The position numbers and the translations under genes are program-made. From Acidobacteriota bacterium (lineage in GTDB: Bacteria; Acidobacteriota; Terriglobia; Terriglobales; Acidobacteriaceae): 32,685 nt of DNA. The first letter of the stretch is position 1; every line of letters begins with the position of its first letter. This document shows positions 24,863-32,685 of this stretch, piece after piece. Where the stretch lies: positions 1 to 32,685 of the forward strand of contig JABCYV010000026.1 of NCBI GenBank assembly GCA_013290025.1. Direction: 5' to 3'. Under the pieces are notes generated by a model. The model saw only the letters and a list, made by a program, of their open reading frames with translations, searched no databases and had not been told where the DNA came from.

Positions 24863-25960
24863 CTACGACGCTGTAGTTGGCAGTTCGTATTTCGCTGGCC
24901 TGCCGGCGGCGAGGAGCACTTCGGCGATGCGCCTGCTTGCGTGGCCATCCCACAAAGGGGGGACTTGGCCGCGCTTTCCGCGACCGCCAATGATCAACTC
25001 CAACTCTATTCGAAGACGTTCTGGGTTTCGTCCAACCAAAGTGTTAGTGCCCAAAGTTACCGTAACCGGGCGCTCGGTATTCTCGCGCACCGTGAGACAA
25101 GGCACTCCCAGATAGGTGGTCTCTTCTTGGACCCCGCCAGAGTCCGTTATCACCACAGTTGCGTCGCGTTGCAGGGCTATGAACTCCAAGTAGGGAATGG
25201 GATCCAAGAATCGGAGCCTCGGTCCATAGCCAGTCCGCTTTAGCTGCTTTCGGGTCCGTGGGTGTACAGGAAAAATGACCGCCAAATCCTGAGAGCTGTC
25301 CAAGATCGAATCTATGATCTGATTCAAAAGCATGGGATCATCAACGTTAGCCGGGCGATGAAGCGTGATCAAGGCGTAGCGCTCATGCAGTCTGTCGGGG
25401 CAATGATGATCCGCTACCGGCAAGAGGCGAATCAGCGTGTCTATCATGACGTTACCGACGAAATGAATCCTTTCTGCGGGAACGCCCTCGCCTTGCAGGT
25501 TCTCATTACCATCCGTGGACGGCGTTAGCAACAAATCTGCAACTCGATCCGTCAGCAAGCGGTTGATTTCCTCCGGCATGGTGCGATCAAATGAGCGCAG
25601 GCCAGCTTCAACGTGAGCCACAGATATCAACAGTTTGGTGCAAACGAGTGCAGCAGCAACCGTCGAGTTCACATCACCGTAGACCACCACCAAGTCTGGT
25701 TTGCGATCGAACATTACCACTTCCAAGTGACACATAATTGCGGCGGTCTGCTGAGCATGAGTTCCGGAGCCGACCGCCAGGTTGACGTCGGGGCTGGGCA
25801 TTCCTAACTGCTGGAAGAACACGTCCGACATGCTGAAATCATAATGCTGGCCGGTATGTACTAGCGTCTGGCGCACGCCCTTGCAGCTATTGAGAGCTGC
25901 CATTACGGGTGCGGCCTTCATAAAGTTAGGCCGAGCCCCAACGACGTGGAGAATGTGCAT
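24863..25960 (-). CDS. wecB: UDP-N-acetylglucosamine 2-epimerase (non-hydrolysing)
   Basis: This cytoplasmic enzyme interconverts UDP-GlcNAc and UDP-ManNAc, supplying an amino sugar for the repeat unit. It starts MHILHVVGARPNFMKAAPVM, the hallmark of the family. VVYGDVNSTVAAAL, HVEAGLRSFDRTMPEEINR (active site acids), LITLHRPANVDD, FPVHPRTRKQL and ITDSGGVQEETTYLGVPC with RENTERPVT follow. Its 365 residues are normal. The start ATG 25960 is fixed by the N-terminal motif, though the ribosome binding site is weak. It lies between the export protein gene and the lyase gene. No WecC-like dehydrogenase is in the window, so further processing to ManNAcA would need genes elsewhere. Confidence 0.93.
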   Translation of the reverse strand: MHILHVVGARPNFMKAAPVMAALNSCKGVRQTLVHTGQHYDFSMSDVFFQQLGMPSPDVNLAVGSGTHAQQTAAIMCHLEVVMFDRKPDLVVVYGDVNSTVAAALVCTKLLISVAHVEAGLRSFDRTMPEEINRLLTDRVADLLLTPSTDGNENLQGEGVPAERIHFVGNVMIDTLIRLLPVADHHCPDRLHERYALITLHRPANVDDPMLLNQIIDSILDSSQDLAVIFPVHPRTRKQLKRTGYGPRLRFLDPIPYLEFIALQRDATVVITDSGGVQEETTYLGVPCLTVRENTERPVTVTLGTNTLVGRNPERLRIELELIIGGRGKRGQVPPLWDGHASRRIAEVLLAAGRPAKYELPTTAS

Positions 25961-26029
25961 AGAATCAATCGCCTGTCGAGGACGGACTGGACAACCAGAG
26001 ATCCCCGCTAGTTTGGCAACAAGCTTTCT

Positions 26030-27013
26030 TTACCAACGGCCATAGATGGCAAGTCCCGTTGCCAGTTGTAAAGCCGTCTCCGCGCTTCGCTTGGCAATGC
26101 CCTTACTAGCGCTGCTTGGAACGAAGACGATGTCCTCTGGCTGTAACTTGACATCGGGCGCACGCGCGGCCAGGATCTTTTTCAACGCAAGAGATAGTTC
26201 CTGCGGTTTATCACCGCTTCTACGGATCAGTTTGGCGTGATTCAGGGAGGCGCTCGGGTTGGTGCCTTGCGCCATGGCGATTGCCTGCAGGACCGTAAGG
26301 TCGCCGTGCTCCATGACGATTCCACTGGGCAATCGCACGTCACCCACCACGTAGACGATCCCTGCCTTCGCCACCTCGATCGTGTCGCCCGGCATGAGTT
26401 GCAAGTTCTCTTGCATTGGGCGTTGAGGTTCGTGAGACAAAGCGATCGTAATGGCAGGCTGCGGACGATTGGGGTTTGTGACGGACACAACATTGCCGGC
26501 TCTCGGCGTAATTCCACCCGCGACCGAAATAGCTTCCAGTATGGTCTGGATGTTCACCAAAGGATAAAATCCAGGCTTCTGCACTTCACCAAGGACGTAC
26601 ACTCCGCCCGAACCATAATCTTTGACAAACACCGAAAGTTGTGGATTTTTATAGAAATGACCGTGGATCAGCTTCTCCTGGATCAGTTCCTGTGCTGATA
26701 CTGGCGTCAGTCCAGCAACATGCACTGCACCGATAAGCGGTAGCGAGATATCCCCCGCTGAGCTGACTCGCACTTCCTGCCGAAAGTCGGTGGAGCCGAA
26801 CATTTTCACTTCGAGTAAGTCACCGTGGCCAATCACCAGATCAGGAACCGCTGGTCCTGTCGGTTGCGTTGCCGAGTGGATGGTCGACGTGCCTTTCGCG
26901 TCACCGTTATTTGGCAAGGATTGCGCTTCTAGGTCGGCAGAGACTGCACAGGATAGAAGCGCTAGAGCCGTTGCCAGCATCAGTTCTGACGAGAAACAAA
27001 ATCGGAGTCGCAT
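26030..27013 (-). CDS. Outer-membrane polysaccharide export protein (Wza-like, SLBB)
   Basis: This is the predicted outer-membrane channel of the polymer exporter, partner of the BY-kinase at 1002-3314. The Poly_export domain (DLVIGHGDLLEVKMFGSTDF, LPLIGAVHVAGLTP) is followed by SLBB-type repeats, GGVYVLGEVQKPGFYPL and AGIVYVVGDVRLPSG. The start ATG 27013 (MRLRFCFSSELMLATALALL) gives a signal peptide, with LLSC as a possible lipobox, as in Wza. The longer open frame to 27175 would bury that signal and is rejected. A TGAGG lies about 13 nt upstream. Its 327 residues are typical. A long gap separates it from the co-polymerase gene, whereas these are often adjacent. Confidence 0.93.
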   Translation of the reverse strand: MRLRFCFSSELMLATALALLSCAVSADLEAQSLPNNGDAKGTSTIHSATQPTGPAVPDLVIGHGDLLEVKMFGSTDFRQEVRVSSAGDISLPLIGAVHVAGLTPVSAQELIQEKLIHGHFYKNPQLSVFVKDYGSGGVYVLGEVQKPGFYPLVNIQTILEAISVAGGITPRAGNVVSVTNPNRPQPAITIALSHEPQRPMQENLQLMPGDTIEVAKAGIVYVVGDVRLPSGIVMEHGDLTVLQAIAMAQGTNPSASLNHAKLIRRSGDKPQELSLALKKILAARAPDVKLQPEDIVFVPSSASKGIAKRSAETALQLATGLAIYGRW

Positions 27014-27158
27014 CGCAAAAAACCTCACAACGGCAGGTCGGGTCAAGGGCGCTTTGCCGTTCCGTATTAGGCGCCGCACACTCAGGCGGCTGCTCGGAGT
27101 TCCCGGCGAGAGATGAGGACGGTTGTGTGCTAATGAATGCTTGCACCGAGCATGAATA

Positions 27159-29378
27159 CTACCTGGCGGAAACATCTTTGGTGCAGAGTTCAGGCACAGA
27201 CGAAGACGTTGCAGGAGGCGAGAGTTGCAACGGAATCGGCTGCCCCTTCACGATTGCTTCTTCAACTGCGATGGTGACTTCTGACACTTCCATAAGTTCT
27301 TCGAATGGAATCGGCGACTGATGTCCGTTGCGCATGGCATCGACCGTTCGTTCCAGTTCGCTCCTGTGGCCCTTGTCGCGCCTGGACTTGGTCCGCTGGG
27401 TCTTTCCGCCGCGGGTCAGCTCCAGTGCGCAGAAGTCGCGAATGCACGCAGTACTGCCTTCACAGAACACTTCGAAGAGCTCCTTCGGCACCGATTTGTC
27501 TCCGTTGGCAAGATATAGAATGTTAGCGATAGAACCATCGCGGAACGAGAGCGAGACCGCGACATTGTCCCGGCTGTAGCGGTTCCCATCCGGGAGCACA
27601 TTCGAAGTAACGCTAACTATAGGCACTCCGGCGACAAAGCGAGTCCAGTCTACGAAATGACAGAGTTCGCCGATGACCCTGCCGCCCTCACTGCGCTGCT
27701 GTGCCCAGTGATCGCGAGGTATGAATCCGGCATTCACCCGCACATGCAGCATCATTGGCTCCCGTCGGCCATCGAAGAAGCCTCGCAACTTCTGCGTGAA
27801 CGGCGCAAAACGGCGGTTGAAACCAACCATCACAAATGGATCGCGGCCGTTTTCTTTCTCCGACTCACGCGTGAAGCGGATCTCCGCCAACTGGTCACGG
27901 TTCACGGCGAGCGGCTTCTCTACAAAAACAGGCTTGTGGTTGCGCAGGGCAGTAATCACATATTGCGCGTGACTGCTGTGCCGAGAAAGGATGAACGCTG
28001 CGTCAGTTTCAGCGTCTTGAAGGCCATCGGCCGCACTCACCGCTCGATTGAAGCCAAATGATCTGCGTGCGGATTCCGACCCGACGCCGGAGCTGGTGGC
28101 AACTGAATCTAGGGCGATGCCGCGGGTTGAGCGCAACGTGGGAAAGATCATCCCTCGCGCGAAAGCGCCAGCACCGATGCAACACACTCTCAATTCGCCC
28201 GCCGTGCGTGGTCGCATAACTTGCGGGGAAGCGCTGGCGGCCGGCACTTCCATTGCCGCTTCGGTGGCGGGATATTCGAGGAGGACAGTGTACGGACCTC
28301 TGCTTCTCAATTCCTCGTACGCAGCGCCAGCCTGTTGCACGGGGCAACGTCGCTCGAGGAGAGGATCCAGTTGTAGTGCTCCGGAAGCCAGCAGGTCCAA
28401 GAATGCTTCCATGTTTCGCTTTTCCGTCCAGCGTACGTACCCGATTGGGTAGTCAATACCCTCATCCTCGTACTGTGAGTCATAGCGGCCAGGGCCGTAG
28501 GAGCGCGACAGAGTCAGTGAGAGCTCCTTAAGATACATCGGGGGCCGGGACACTCCGAGCCCCACTGCTCCAACAACGACGATTCGCCCGCGGTCGCGAG
28601 CAATATTTGCGGCAAGTTCAGTCGGTTCGGCGGAAGGCGTCGCAGCCGTGACAATGGCTGCATCGGCTCCGTAGCGCGAAAACTCGCACATCCGCGAAAG
28701 CATCTGGCTATCAGCAGAGCAAAACGCCAGATCGGCGCCCAATTGCTTCGCCCTTTGTGCTCTTTCTAGGTCAACGTCGATGGCCACAACGCGGCAGCCT
28801 GCGGCTTTGGCAAGCTGAATCGTGAGAATGCCGACCAGGCCTGCACCAATGACGGCCACAGTCTCGCCCAACACTGCCTGACTCTGTCGAAATCCCTGTA
28901 GCGCGATGGCTCCGATGGTGGTCAACGCAGCTGCATCCAACGGCACCGAATCCGGGACCCGCACCGCCAAGTTCTTCGGAACGAAGTTGATTTCGCAGTG
29001 GCTGGCATACCCTAGACCGCCACAGGCAACGCGATCGCCAGGCTGAAATTCCCGAACGTCCGGGGCCACAGCCGTGACTACCCCGGCGCAGCTGTATCCC
29101 AGGGTCGAAAGCGTATTGAGCCTAGACTGCACACGCTGGTAGGCCGCCCGGATCCCTTCCGCCCGTGCAAGATCAAGCGCCTGCCGCACAACATCGGGAC
29201 GTGCGAGCGCTTTTCCGATGAGCGATTTATCCGCTTGCTCGCGGTGGGCCCGCTCCGTGCCAGTGCTGATCGCGGAGAATGCCGTGCGTACTAGAATTCC
29301 GCCCGGGCGCAGCTCTGGCTGAGGCACTTCATGACTGCTCACAGCTCCTGAGCGAAGGTCTTCCAAAACAGCCTGCAT
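27159..29378 (-). CDS. Two-domain oxidoreductase: alcohol dehydrogenase-like plus Gfo/Idh/MocA
   Basis: This 739-residue chain has two oxidoreductase domains. Residues about 1-375 resemble zinc-type alcohol dehydrogenases (RVACGGLGYASHCEINFVP, VAVIGAGLVGILTIQLAKAA), and some zinc ligands of classical enzymes seem absent. From about 393 a Gfo/Idh/MocA domain follows (RVCCIGAGAFARGMIFPTL, then FVEKPLAVNRDQ, with the conserved EKP). This two-domain family is recurrent in bacterial polysaccharide loci; the chemistry is unsettled, but sugar-nucleotide or linked-sugar oxidation is likely. The start is ATG 29378 with AAAAGG upstream. It ends 146 nt before the export protein gene. Confidence 0.88.
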   Translation of the reverse strand: MQAVLEDLRSGAVSSHEVPQPELRPGGILVRTAFSAISTGTERAHREQADKSLIGKALARPDVVRQALDLARAEGIRAAYQRVQSRLNTLSTLGYSCAGVVTAVAPDVREFQPGDRVACGGLGYASHCEINFVPKNLAVRVPDSVPLDAAALTTIGAIALQGFRQSQAVLGETVAVIGAGLVGILTIQLAKAAGCRVVAIDVDLERAQRAKQLGADLAFCSADSQMLSRMCEFSRYGADAAIVTAATPSAEPTELAANIARDRGRIVVVGAVGLGVSRPPMYLKELSLTLSRSYGPGRYDSQYEDEGIDYPIGYVRWTEKRNMEAFLDLLASGALQLDPLLERRCPVQQAGAAYEELRSRGPYTVLLEYPATEAAMEVPAASASPQVMRPRTAGELRVCCIGAGAFARGMIFPTLRSTRGIALDSVATSSGVGSESARRSFGFNRAVSAADGLQDAETDAAFILSRHSSHAQYVITALRNHKPVFVEKPLAVNRDQLAEIRFTRESEKENGRDPFVMVGFNRRFAPFTQKLRGFFDGRREPMMLHVRVNAGFIPRDHWAQQRSEGGRVIGELCHFVDWTRFVAGVPIVSVTSNVLPDGNRYSRDNVAVSLSFRDGSIANILYLANGDKSVPKELFEVFCEGSTACIRDFCALELTRGGKTQRTKSRRDKGHRSELERTVDAMRNGHQSPIPFEELMEVSEVTIAVEEAIVKGQPIPLQLSPPATSSSVPELCTKDVSAR

Positions 29379-29451
29379 TACGATCGCCTTTTCTATTTTT
29401 CAGAAGTTGGGGACAAAACAACGGGAGTCTGGTCTAAGAGGCTGCTGAAAA

Positions 29452-29475
29452 CGCGCCGAAGCAACAAGCGGCGCG
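29452..29475 (-). terminator. Weak hairpin between glycosyltransferase and oxidoreductase
   Basis: CGCGCCG (29452-29458) pairs with CGGCGCG (29469-29475), a 7-bp stem with a 10-nt loop. On the minus strand it is followed only by GTTTTC, so it would be a poor intrinsic terminator; it may attenuate or stabilise the message. It lies in the 178-nt gap downstream of the glycosyltransferase. Confidence 0.25.
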
Positions 29476-29556
29476 CAAGAGCATGTGCAAGTCGGGACGT
29501 TACACCGCAAGTAATTGTATACTCAGCCTTCGTCAAATCTCTTTTGGCAGCGCTGG

Positions 29557-30822
29557 TTAGACGACGGGACCTAGGGGTTTCTGGTTGTGGTGAGATTCTG
29601 TTTGGCGTCTCCGGGCTGCCGCTTTGTCCAAAAGTGATGAAATCAACACACTTACCTCCTGCGTGCGGAGATCCCAAGTGCCGTTTCTGACGGACGATTG
29701 GCGGAGCTGCCGGTCTACCTCTGTATCGCGCCACAGAGCATCCTCTACAGCCGCAATAAACTCCTGGGTCGTCCGGTAAATCCGGACTCCCGAGGTGTGC
29801 AAGTATTCGTAAAGTGGCGATATGACGACTGGCTTGCCACTCGCGAGATACTCGCGCACTTTAATGGCACTTCCGTAGCTCGTGAAAACGTTCTGCTGGC
29901 TCCAGGGTAATACGCAGACATCAAAATGTCTGAGGTAACGCGGCAATTCCTTGTAGGGCCTGCGTCCCAGGAAGTGAACGTTCGTAGCAGAAATCTGGAT
30001 TAAGTTCGATTTTGTGCCGATGAAAACCCAGTGCCAATCCGGCCGCAGCCTCGCCACTTCCTCGATCAGCGGCACATCTATGACGTAGTCGATAAAACCA
30101 AAGTATCCCAACACCGGTCTTGGAATGGAAGCGATGTCAGCCGCCGTTGTCATGGTTTCTGTGGCAAAGTGCTTAAAGTCGACTGCTTGTTCCAGGAAGA
30201 AGCGGTATGGGACATCTGCTTCCTCGAACAGCTTTCTTCCTGAATACAGCACAACCGCCGCCCGGTTTTTCAACTCTTGGTCCATGCCGCGGATGATCTC
30301 GCGAGACAAGGCACTATCTTCATTCGCTTCATACTTGTCGGACACCTGGTACACCAGAAGTTTGGCGCCAAGCTGGTCGACCACATCGACGGCGGCGGGT
30401 GAAGCTACCCATAGGATCGGTTTGCGCATACCGCACAGCAGCATGACGAGACGTAATTGGAGGATCAGCAGAATTCGATTGATTGCCCGCACGGTTTTCA
30501 AACTGAAAAAGGGCAGTACGAAAGGAGTTAGCACATGAAGGCCTTCAGGCACTCTGCGCAACCACCGCAAGTAGCTTTGCAGCTTCCTCCAGATTTTCAA
30601 GAAAAAATCAGGATTGGAAATAGACGGCAATCCCAATGTCAGTGAATTCACAAACAGAACCCGGTTTTGTTGTGCCAACCGCTTCATAATGTGATTCTTC
30701 GAATGGGGAAAGTGGTACCACCAGTCTTCGCCGGCAAAGCACACAATGGACTCGCCGCTAAGGCCATAATCCATGCTGCCCGCCACGATTGCCCGGTTCT
30801 CTTTTTGTGCGGAAGTTGGCAT
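29557..30822 (-). CDS. Glycosyltransferase, GT1/GT4-like (GumK/TuaH-type)
   Basis: This is a predicted cytoplasmic-face glycosyltransferase of 421 residues. Near the N-terminus VCFAGEDWWYHFPHSKNHIM matches a group of glycosyltransferases that begin with a G-x-DWW(Y) motif before the first Rossmann domain. The second domain shows PVLGYFGFIDYVIDVPLIEEV, FIGTKSNLIQ, VHFLGRRPYKELPRYLRHFD, then SAIKVREYLASGKPVVIS with the nucleotide-sugar binding acids. ATG 30822 is used; an internal ATG 16 codons on is possible. Its neighbours are sugar-nucleotide genes upstream and an oxidoreductase downstream. The sugar transferred is unknown. Confidence 0.88.
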   Translation of the reverse strand: MPTSAQKENRAIVAGSMDYGLSGESIVCFAGEDWWYHFPHSKNHIMKRLAQQNRVLFVNSLTLGLPSISNPDFFLKIWRKLQSYLRWLRRVPEGLHVLTPFVLPFFSLKTVRAINRILLILQLRLVMLLCGMRKPILWVASPAAVDVVDQLGAKLLVYQVSDKYEANEDSALSREIIRGMDQELKNRAAVVLYSGRKLFEEADVPYRFFLEQAVDFKHFATETMTTAADIASIPRPVLGYFGFIDYVIDVPLIEEVARLRPDWHWVFIGTKSNLIQISATNVHFLGRRPYKELPRYLRHFDVCVLPWSQQNVFTSYGSAIKVREYLASGKPVVISPLYEYLHTSGVRIYRTTQEFIAAVEDALWRDTEVDRQLRQSSVRNGTWDLRTQEVSVLISSLLDKAAARRRQTESHHNQKPLGPVV

Positions 30823-30885
30823 TGGAGCTATCTTGCACGACCGAGAGAAACTAACTAACTGGCGACGGTAACTCGACGTGTCGTT

Positions 30886-31605
30886 TTACGAGCATGGGGT
30901 GGCAAGTTTACATCCAGAGGCTTTTGCGCGGATGTTATTAGACCGAAGACGCCGCGCGCGCAGTGTGAAATAGGTTCTGCAGATCCGTGTCGATATGGCA
31001 CCGAAACCCGGTACCACGCAGTCAGCGCCTTCCTGATATAGCCTGGCTGCCAGCGCGCCGCTCGCGATTCCTAGGCATTTCATGCCGGCAGACTTTGCAG
31101 CGCGAACACCAGCCGCCGAGTCTTCTGCGACCAGCAACTCCTCGGGCCTGACATGCAGGCATTCAGCCGCTAGATGGAAGACAGAAGGGTCTGGTTTTCC
31201 CTTGGAAACATCGTCTCCTGTCACAACCCCCCGGAACCGGGTTGCCAAACCGAGTCGCTCCAATATCATGTGCGCCCGATGTTTACTGGCGGACGTAGCG
31301 ACCGCACTTGCCGCCCCGGCAATATCTAACTCATCAAGGAAGTTGACAACGCCCGCAATTGGCCGCAAACCTGCGGCTGACTGGCCCAAGAACAATTCGT
31401 CTTTGCGTCTTCCCAAGCGGAGCATCTCGGTGGTCGGCAAGGTGCCGAAGAAATGGCTCAGAATATCGTCGCGCTTGTGTCCTTCGAGGATAAAATCCAA
31501 TTCCTCTTCCGTGACGTAGTATCCATTCTCCAGCAGCAGTTGTCTCCAAGCCTGCCTGTGAATGCTATGAGTGTCGGCGATCACTCCATCAAGGTCAAAG
31601 ATCAT
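30886..31605 (-). CDS. HAD-superfamily phosphatase/phosphomutase (beta-PGM-like)
   Basis: This is a small cytoplasmic hydrolase of HAD subfamily IA. The start MIFDLDGVIADTHS holds the catalytic Asp pair (D4, D6). ATSASKHRAHMIL is motif II, GKPDPSVFHLAAE holds the motif III lysine and VAEDSAAGVRAAKSAGM is motif IV. The cap resembles beta-phosphoglucomutase and sugar-phosphate phosphatases. ATG 31605 overlaps the upstream stop (ATGA), so the gene is translationally coupled to the HddC-like gene; the longer open frame to 31650 is rejected. A phosphatase step is needed in GDP-heptose synthesis, where GmhB normally acts. This is a different HAD subfamily, so a replacement role is only a suggestion. 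The C-terminal 25 residues look non-homologous and Arg-rich. Confidence 0.85.
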   Translation of the reverse strand: MIFDLDGVIADTHSIHRQAWRQLLLENGYYVTEEELDFILEGHKRDDILSHFFGTLPTTEMLRLGRRKDELFLGQSAAGLRPIAGVVNFLDELDIAGAASAVATSASKHRAHMILERLGLATRFRGVVTGDDVSKGKPDPSVFHLAAECLHVRPEELLVAEDSAAGVRAAKSAGMKCLGIASGALAARLYQEGADCVVPGFGAISTRICRTYFTLRARRLRSNNIRAKASGCKLATPCS

Positions 31606-32327
31606 TCCGGAGAACACAGCGTTCCCCCTCCCTGCGGCAGACCTGGCCAAGTCGCCTGAGCGATTTCGTAGTTCTGAAAAGTGCCGATGTCCAGCATGTA
31701 ATCGCAGACTTCGTATGCTGACATGTTACCTATCAGCTTCGGCAGGACGTCATGGCCCAGGTCAGCCGGGCGGCCCTCGGGAATTGCCCCTAACAGGTCA
31801 GTGTCGCCGATCAAGATGCCCGAGAAAGCTAAATTACCTGGAGGAGCGGCGGGCTTCTCAACAAACTGCCTAACACGCTTCCTATCGTCTACGGTCACAA
31901 TTCCGCAGCGCTCGGGATCAGGAACGCGGTATACACCAATTGTGGTGCCTGTGTTTTGCGAGCGGTGAAACTGCAGCATCGACAACAAATTGATGTTAGT
32001 GAGTACATCCGCATAGAACACCCAGAAACAAGGTTCGGAGGAGACCCATTTCCGGTTAGCGGCAAGAGTCCCAGCGCTGCCAAGGAGGGCGGACTCTTCA
32101 AATAGCGTGACAGACACTCCGTTGTGGCACTGGGAAACGTAATCTCGAACTGCTTGCGCGTGCGCATGCACGTTCACAAGCACTTCCGAGATTCCGCACC
32201 GTCGGCATGACTCCAACCAAATGCTGAGCAGTGGCACACCCTTGATCGGCGTCAGGCATTTGGGCCTTGTGTCAGTGAGCGGTTTCAGCCGAGTACCATT
32301 GCCGGCTGCTAAAAGAAATGCTTTCAA
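31602..32327 (-). CDS. Sugar-1-phosphate nucleotidyltransferase (HddC-like)
   Basis: This is a 241-residue nucleotidyltransferase that makes an NDP-sugar from a sugar 1-phosphate and an NTP. The N-terminal LAAGNGTRLKPLTDTRPKCL is the nucleotide-binding signature. CFWVFYADVLTNINL carries the metal-binding Asp, and RQFVEKPAAPPGNLAFSGILIG follows. Similarity is to RmlA/mannose-1-phosphate guanylyltransferase-like proteins. The adjacent GHMP kinase of HddA type makes D-glycero-D-manno-heptose 1-phosphate guanylyltransferase (HddC) the best guess. It is short enough to lack the C-terminal beta-helix of larger enzymes. It starts 54 nt after the HddA-like stop and overlaps the HAD gene by 4 nt. Confidence 0.82.
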   Translation of the reverse strand: MKAFLLAAGNGTRLKPLTDTRPKCLTPIKGVPLLSIWLESCRRCGISEVLVNVHAHAQAVRDYVSQCHNGVSVTLFEESALLGSAGTLAANRKWVSSEPCFWVFYADVLTNINLLSMLQFHRSQNTGTTIGVYRVPDPERCGIVTVDDRKRVRQFVEKPAAPPGNLAFSGILIGDTDLLGAIPEGRPADLGHDVLPKLIGNMSAYEVCDYMLDIGTFQNYEIAQATWPGLPQGGGTLCSPE

Positions 32328-32381
32328 AGGACGATCTGGTCTTTCTTGCGCTCAGGAACTACAGGGCTGAGGTAGTCGTCA

Positions 32382-32685
32382 TCAGGCCGCGTTCAGGGAG
32401 AAATGCCAACGTAGCCCACAATTGGTGTCGCCATCCAGGAACGGATCATTCACGATCACCTGTGCGCCCTCGGATTCAAACTCGAACTTCAATTCCCGAA
32501 GATCTCGCTGCGCAAAACTCTCACGGATTGCGGCTTGCTTCTTCTGTTCACAGTAGAGGATGAGGAAACCGCCCCCGCCCGCGCCTGCGATCTTGCCCCC
32601 AACGGCGCCGTGTTTCCTTCCGATTGCATACAGGTCGTCAATCGCAGCATTTGAAATTCTTCTGGAAAGCTTCTTCTTGGCCTGC
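32382..32685 (-). CDS. GHMP kinase C-terminus (HddA-like heptose kinase), partial
   Basis: The gene runs off the right edge; only about the last 100 codons are present, ending at the stop 32382-32384. The visible part reads KKKLSRRISNAAIDDLYAIG, then HGAVGGKIAGAGGGGFLILY, the Gly-rich C-terminal motif of GHMP kinases, and ends NCGLRWHFSLNAA. The combination of LSxxISN and GGKxxGAGGGGF is typical of D-glycero-alpha-D-manno-heptose 7-phosphate kinases. It phosphorylates the sugar at C1 ahead of the nucleotidyltransferase next to it. The N-terminal part is not visible, so a related GHMP kinase (for example a fucokinase-like enzyme) remains possible. Confidence 0.85.
   Translation of the reverse strand, partial: QAKKKLSRRISNAAIDDLYAIGRKHGAVGGKIAGAGGGGFLILYCEQKKQAAIRESFAQRDLRELKFEFESEGAQVIVNDPFLDGDTNCGLRWHFSLNAA

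Noticed and set aside
1..32685. CRISPR arrays, tRNA or rRNA genes, insertion sequences
   Set aside because: No regularly spaced repeats, cloverleaf-like sequence, ribosomal RNA segments, transposase-like frames or terminal inverted repeats were seen. A tool-based search could still find a small RNA.

Overview
The window is one long, almost strictly co-oriented exopolysaccharide/capsule biosynthesis locus. Every convincing intact gene lies on the minus strand, so the locus reads from the right edge to the left. The host looks like a member of the Acidobacteriota (Terriglobia-type). This rests on general protein character, a Wzz/BY-kinase at the end of the locus, a GAF-TonB protein, and a small protein with an LKIQDGLP signature that I associate with that phylum. 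It is inference from family resemblance, with no database search behind it.

In transcription order, the right edge (32685-29557) holds sugar-nucleotide genes: the 3' end of a GHMP heptose kinase (HddA-like), an HddC-like nucleotidyltransferase, a HAD phosphatase translationally coupled to it, and a glycosyltransferase. Next (29378-22773) come a two-domain alcohol dehydrogenase-like/MocA oxidoreductase, the Wza-type export protein, a UDP-GlcNAc 2-epimerase and a heparinase II/III-like lyase. From 22707 to 17875 there is a compact acyl module: acyl carrier protein, SDR reductase, AMP-forming acyl ligase, LuxE-like acyl-protein synthetase and LuxC-like acyl reductase. No luciferase genes are present. 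From 17733 to 11050 there are two polytopic membrane proteins (one GT39-like), a polysaccharide deacetylase-like protein and an asparagine synthase-type amidotransferase.

The region 11053-7850 is one 1067-codon frame that joins an O-antigen ligase/polymerase to a GAF domain, a single membrane helix, a PEGA-like segment and a TonB C-terminal domain. This is the most unusual architecture in the window. The only credible plus-strand gene is a decayed nuoB copy (about 7400-7821) with two single-base frameshifts. A small coiled-coil-like gene (7240-6878) lies beside it. The locus ends with a GT4 glycosyltransferase, a Wzx flippase and a Wzz/BY-kinase, then a small LKIQDGLP-type gene and its terminator. 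The left edge carries a second, decayed copy of that same gene-plus-terminator unit.

Read together, the genes describe a Wzx/Wzy-type polymer. Nucleotide sugars are made (ManNAc-type, and probably a GDP-heptose), assembled by glycosyltransferases, and modified (amidation, deacetylation, and possibly acylation or attachment of an aldehyde-derived group). The polymer is then flipped by Wzx, polymerised by the ligase/Wzy-like domain, regulated by the BY-kinase and exported through Wza, with a lyase for turnover.
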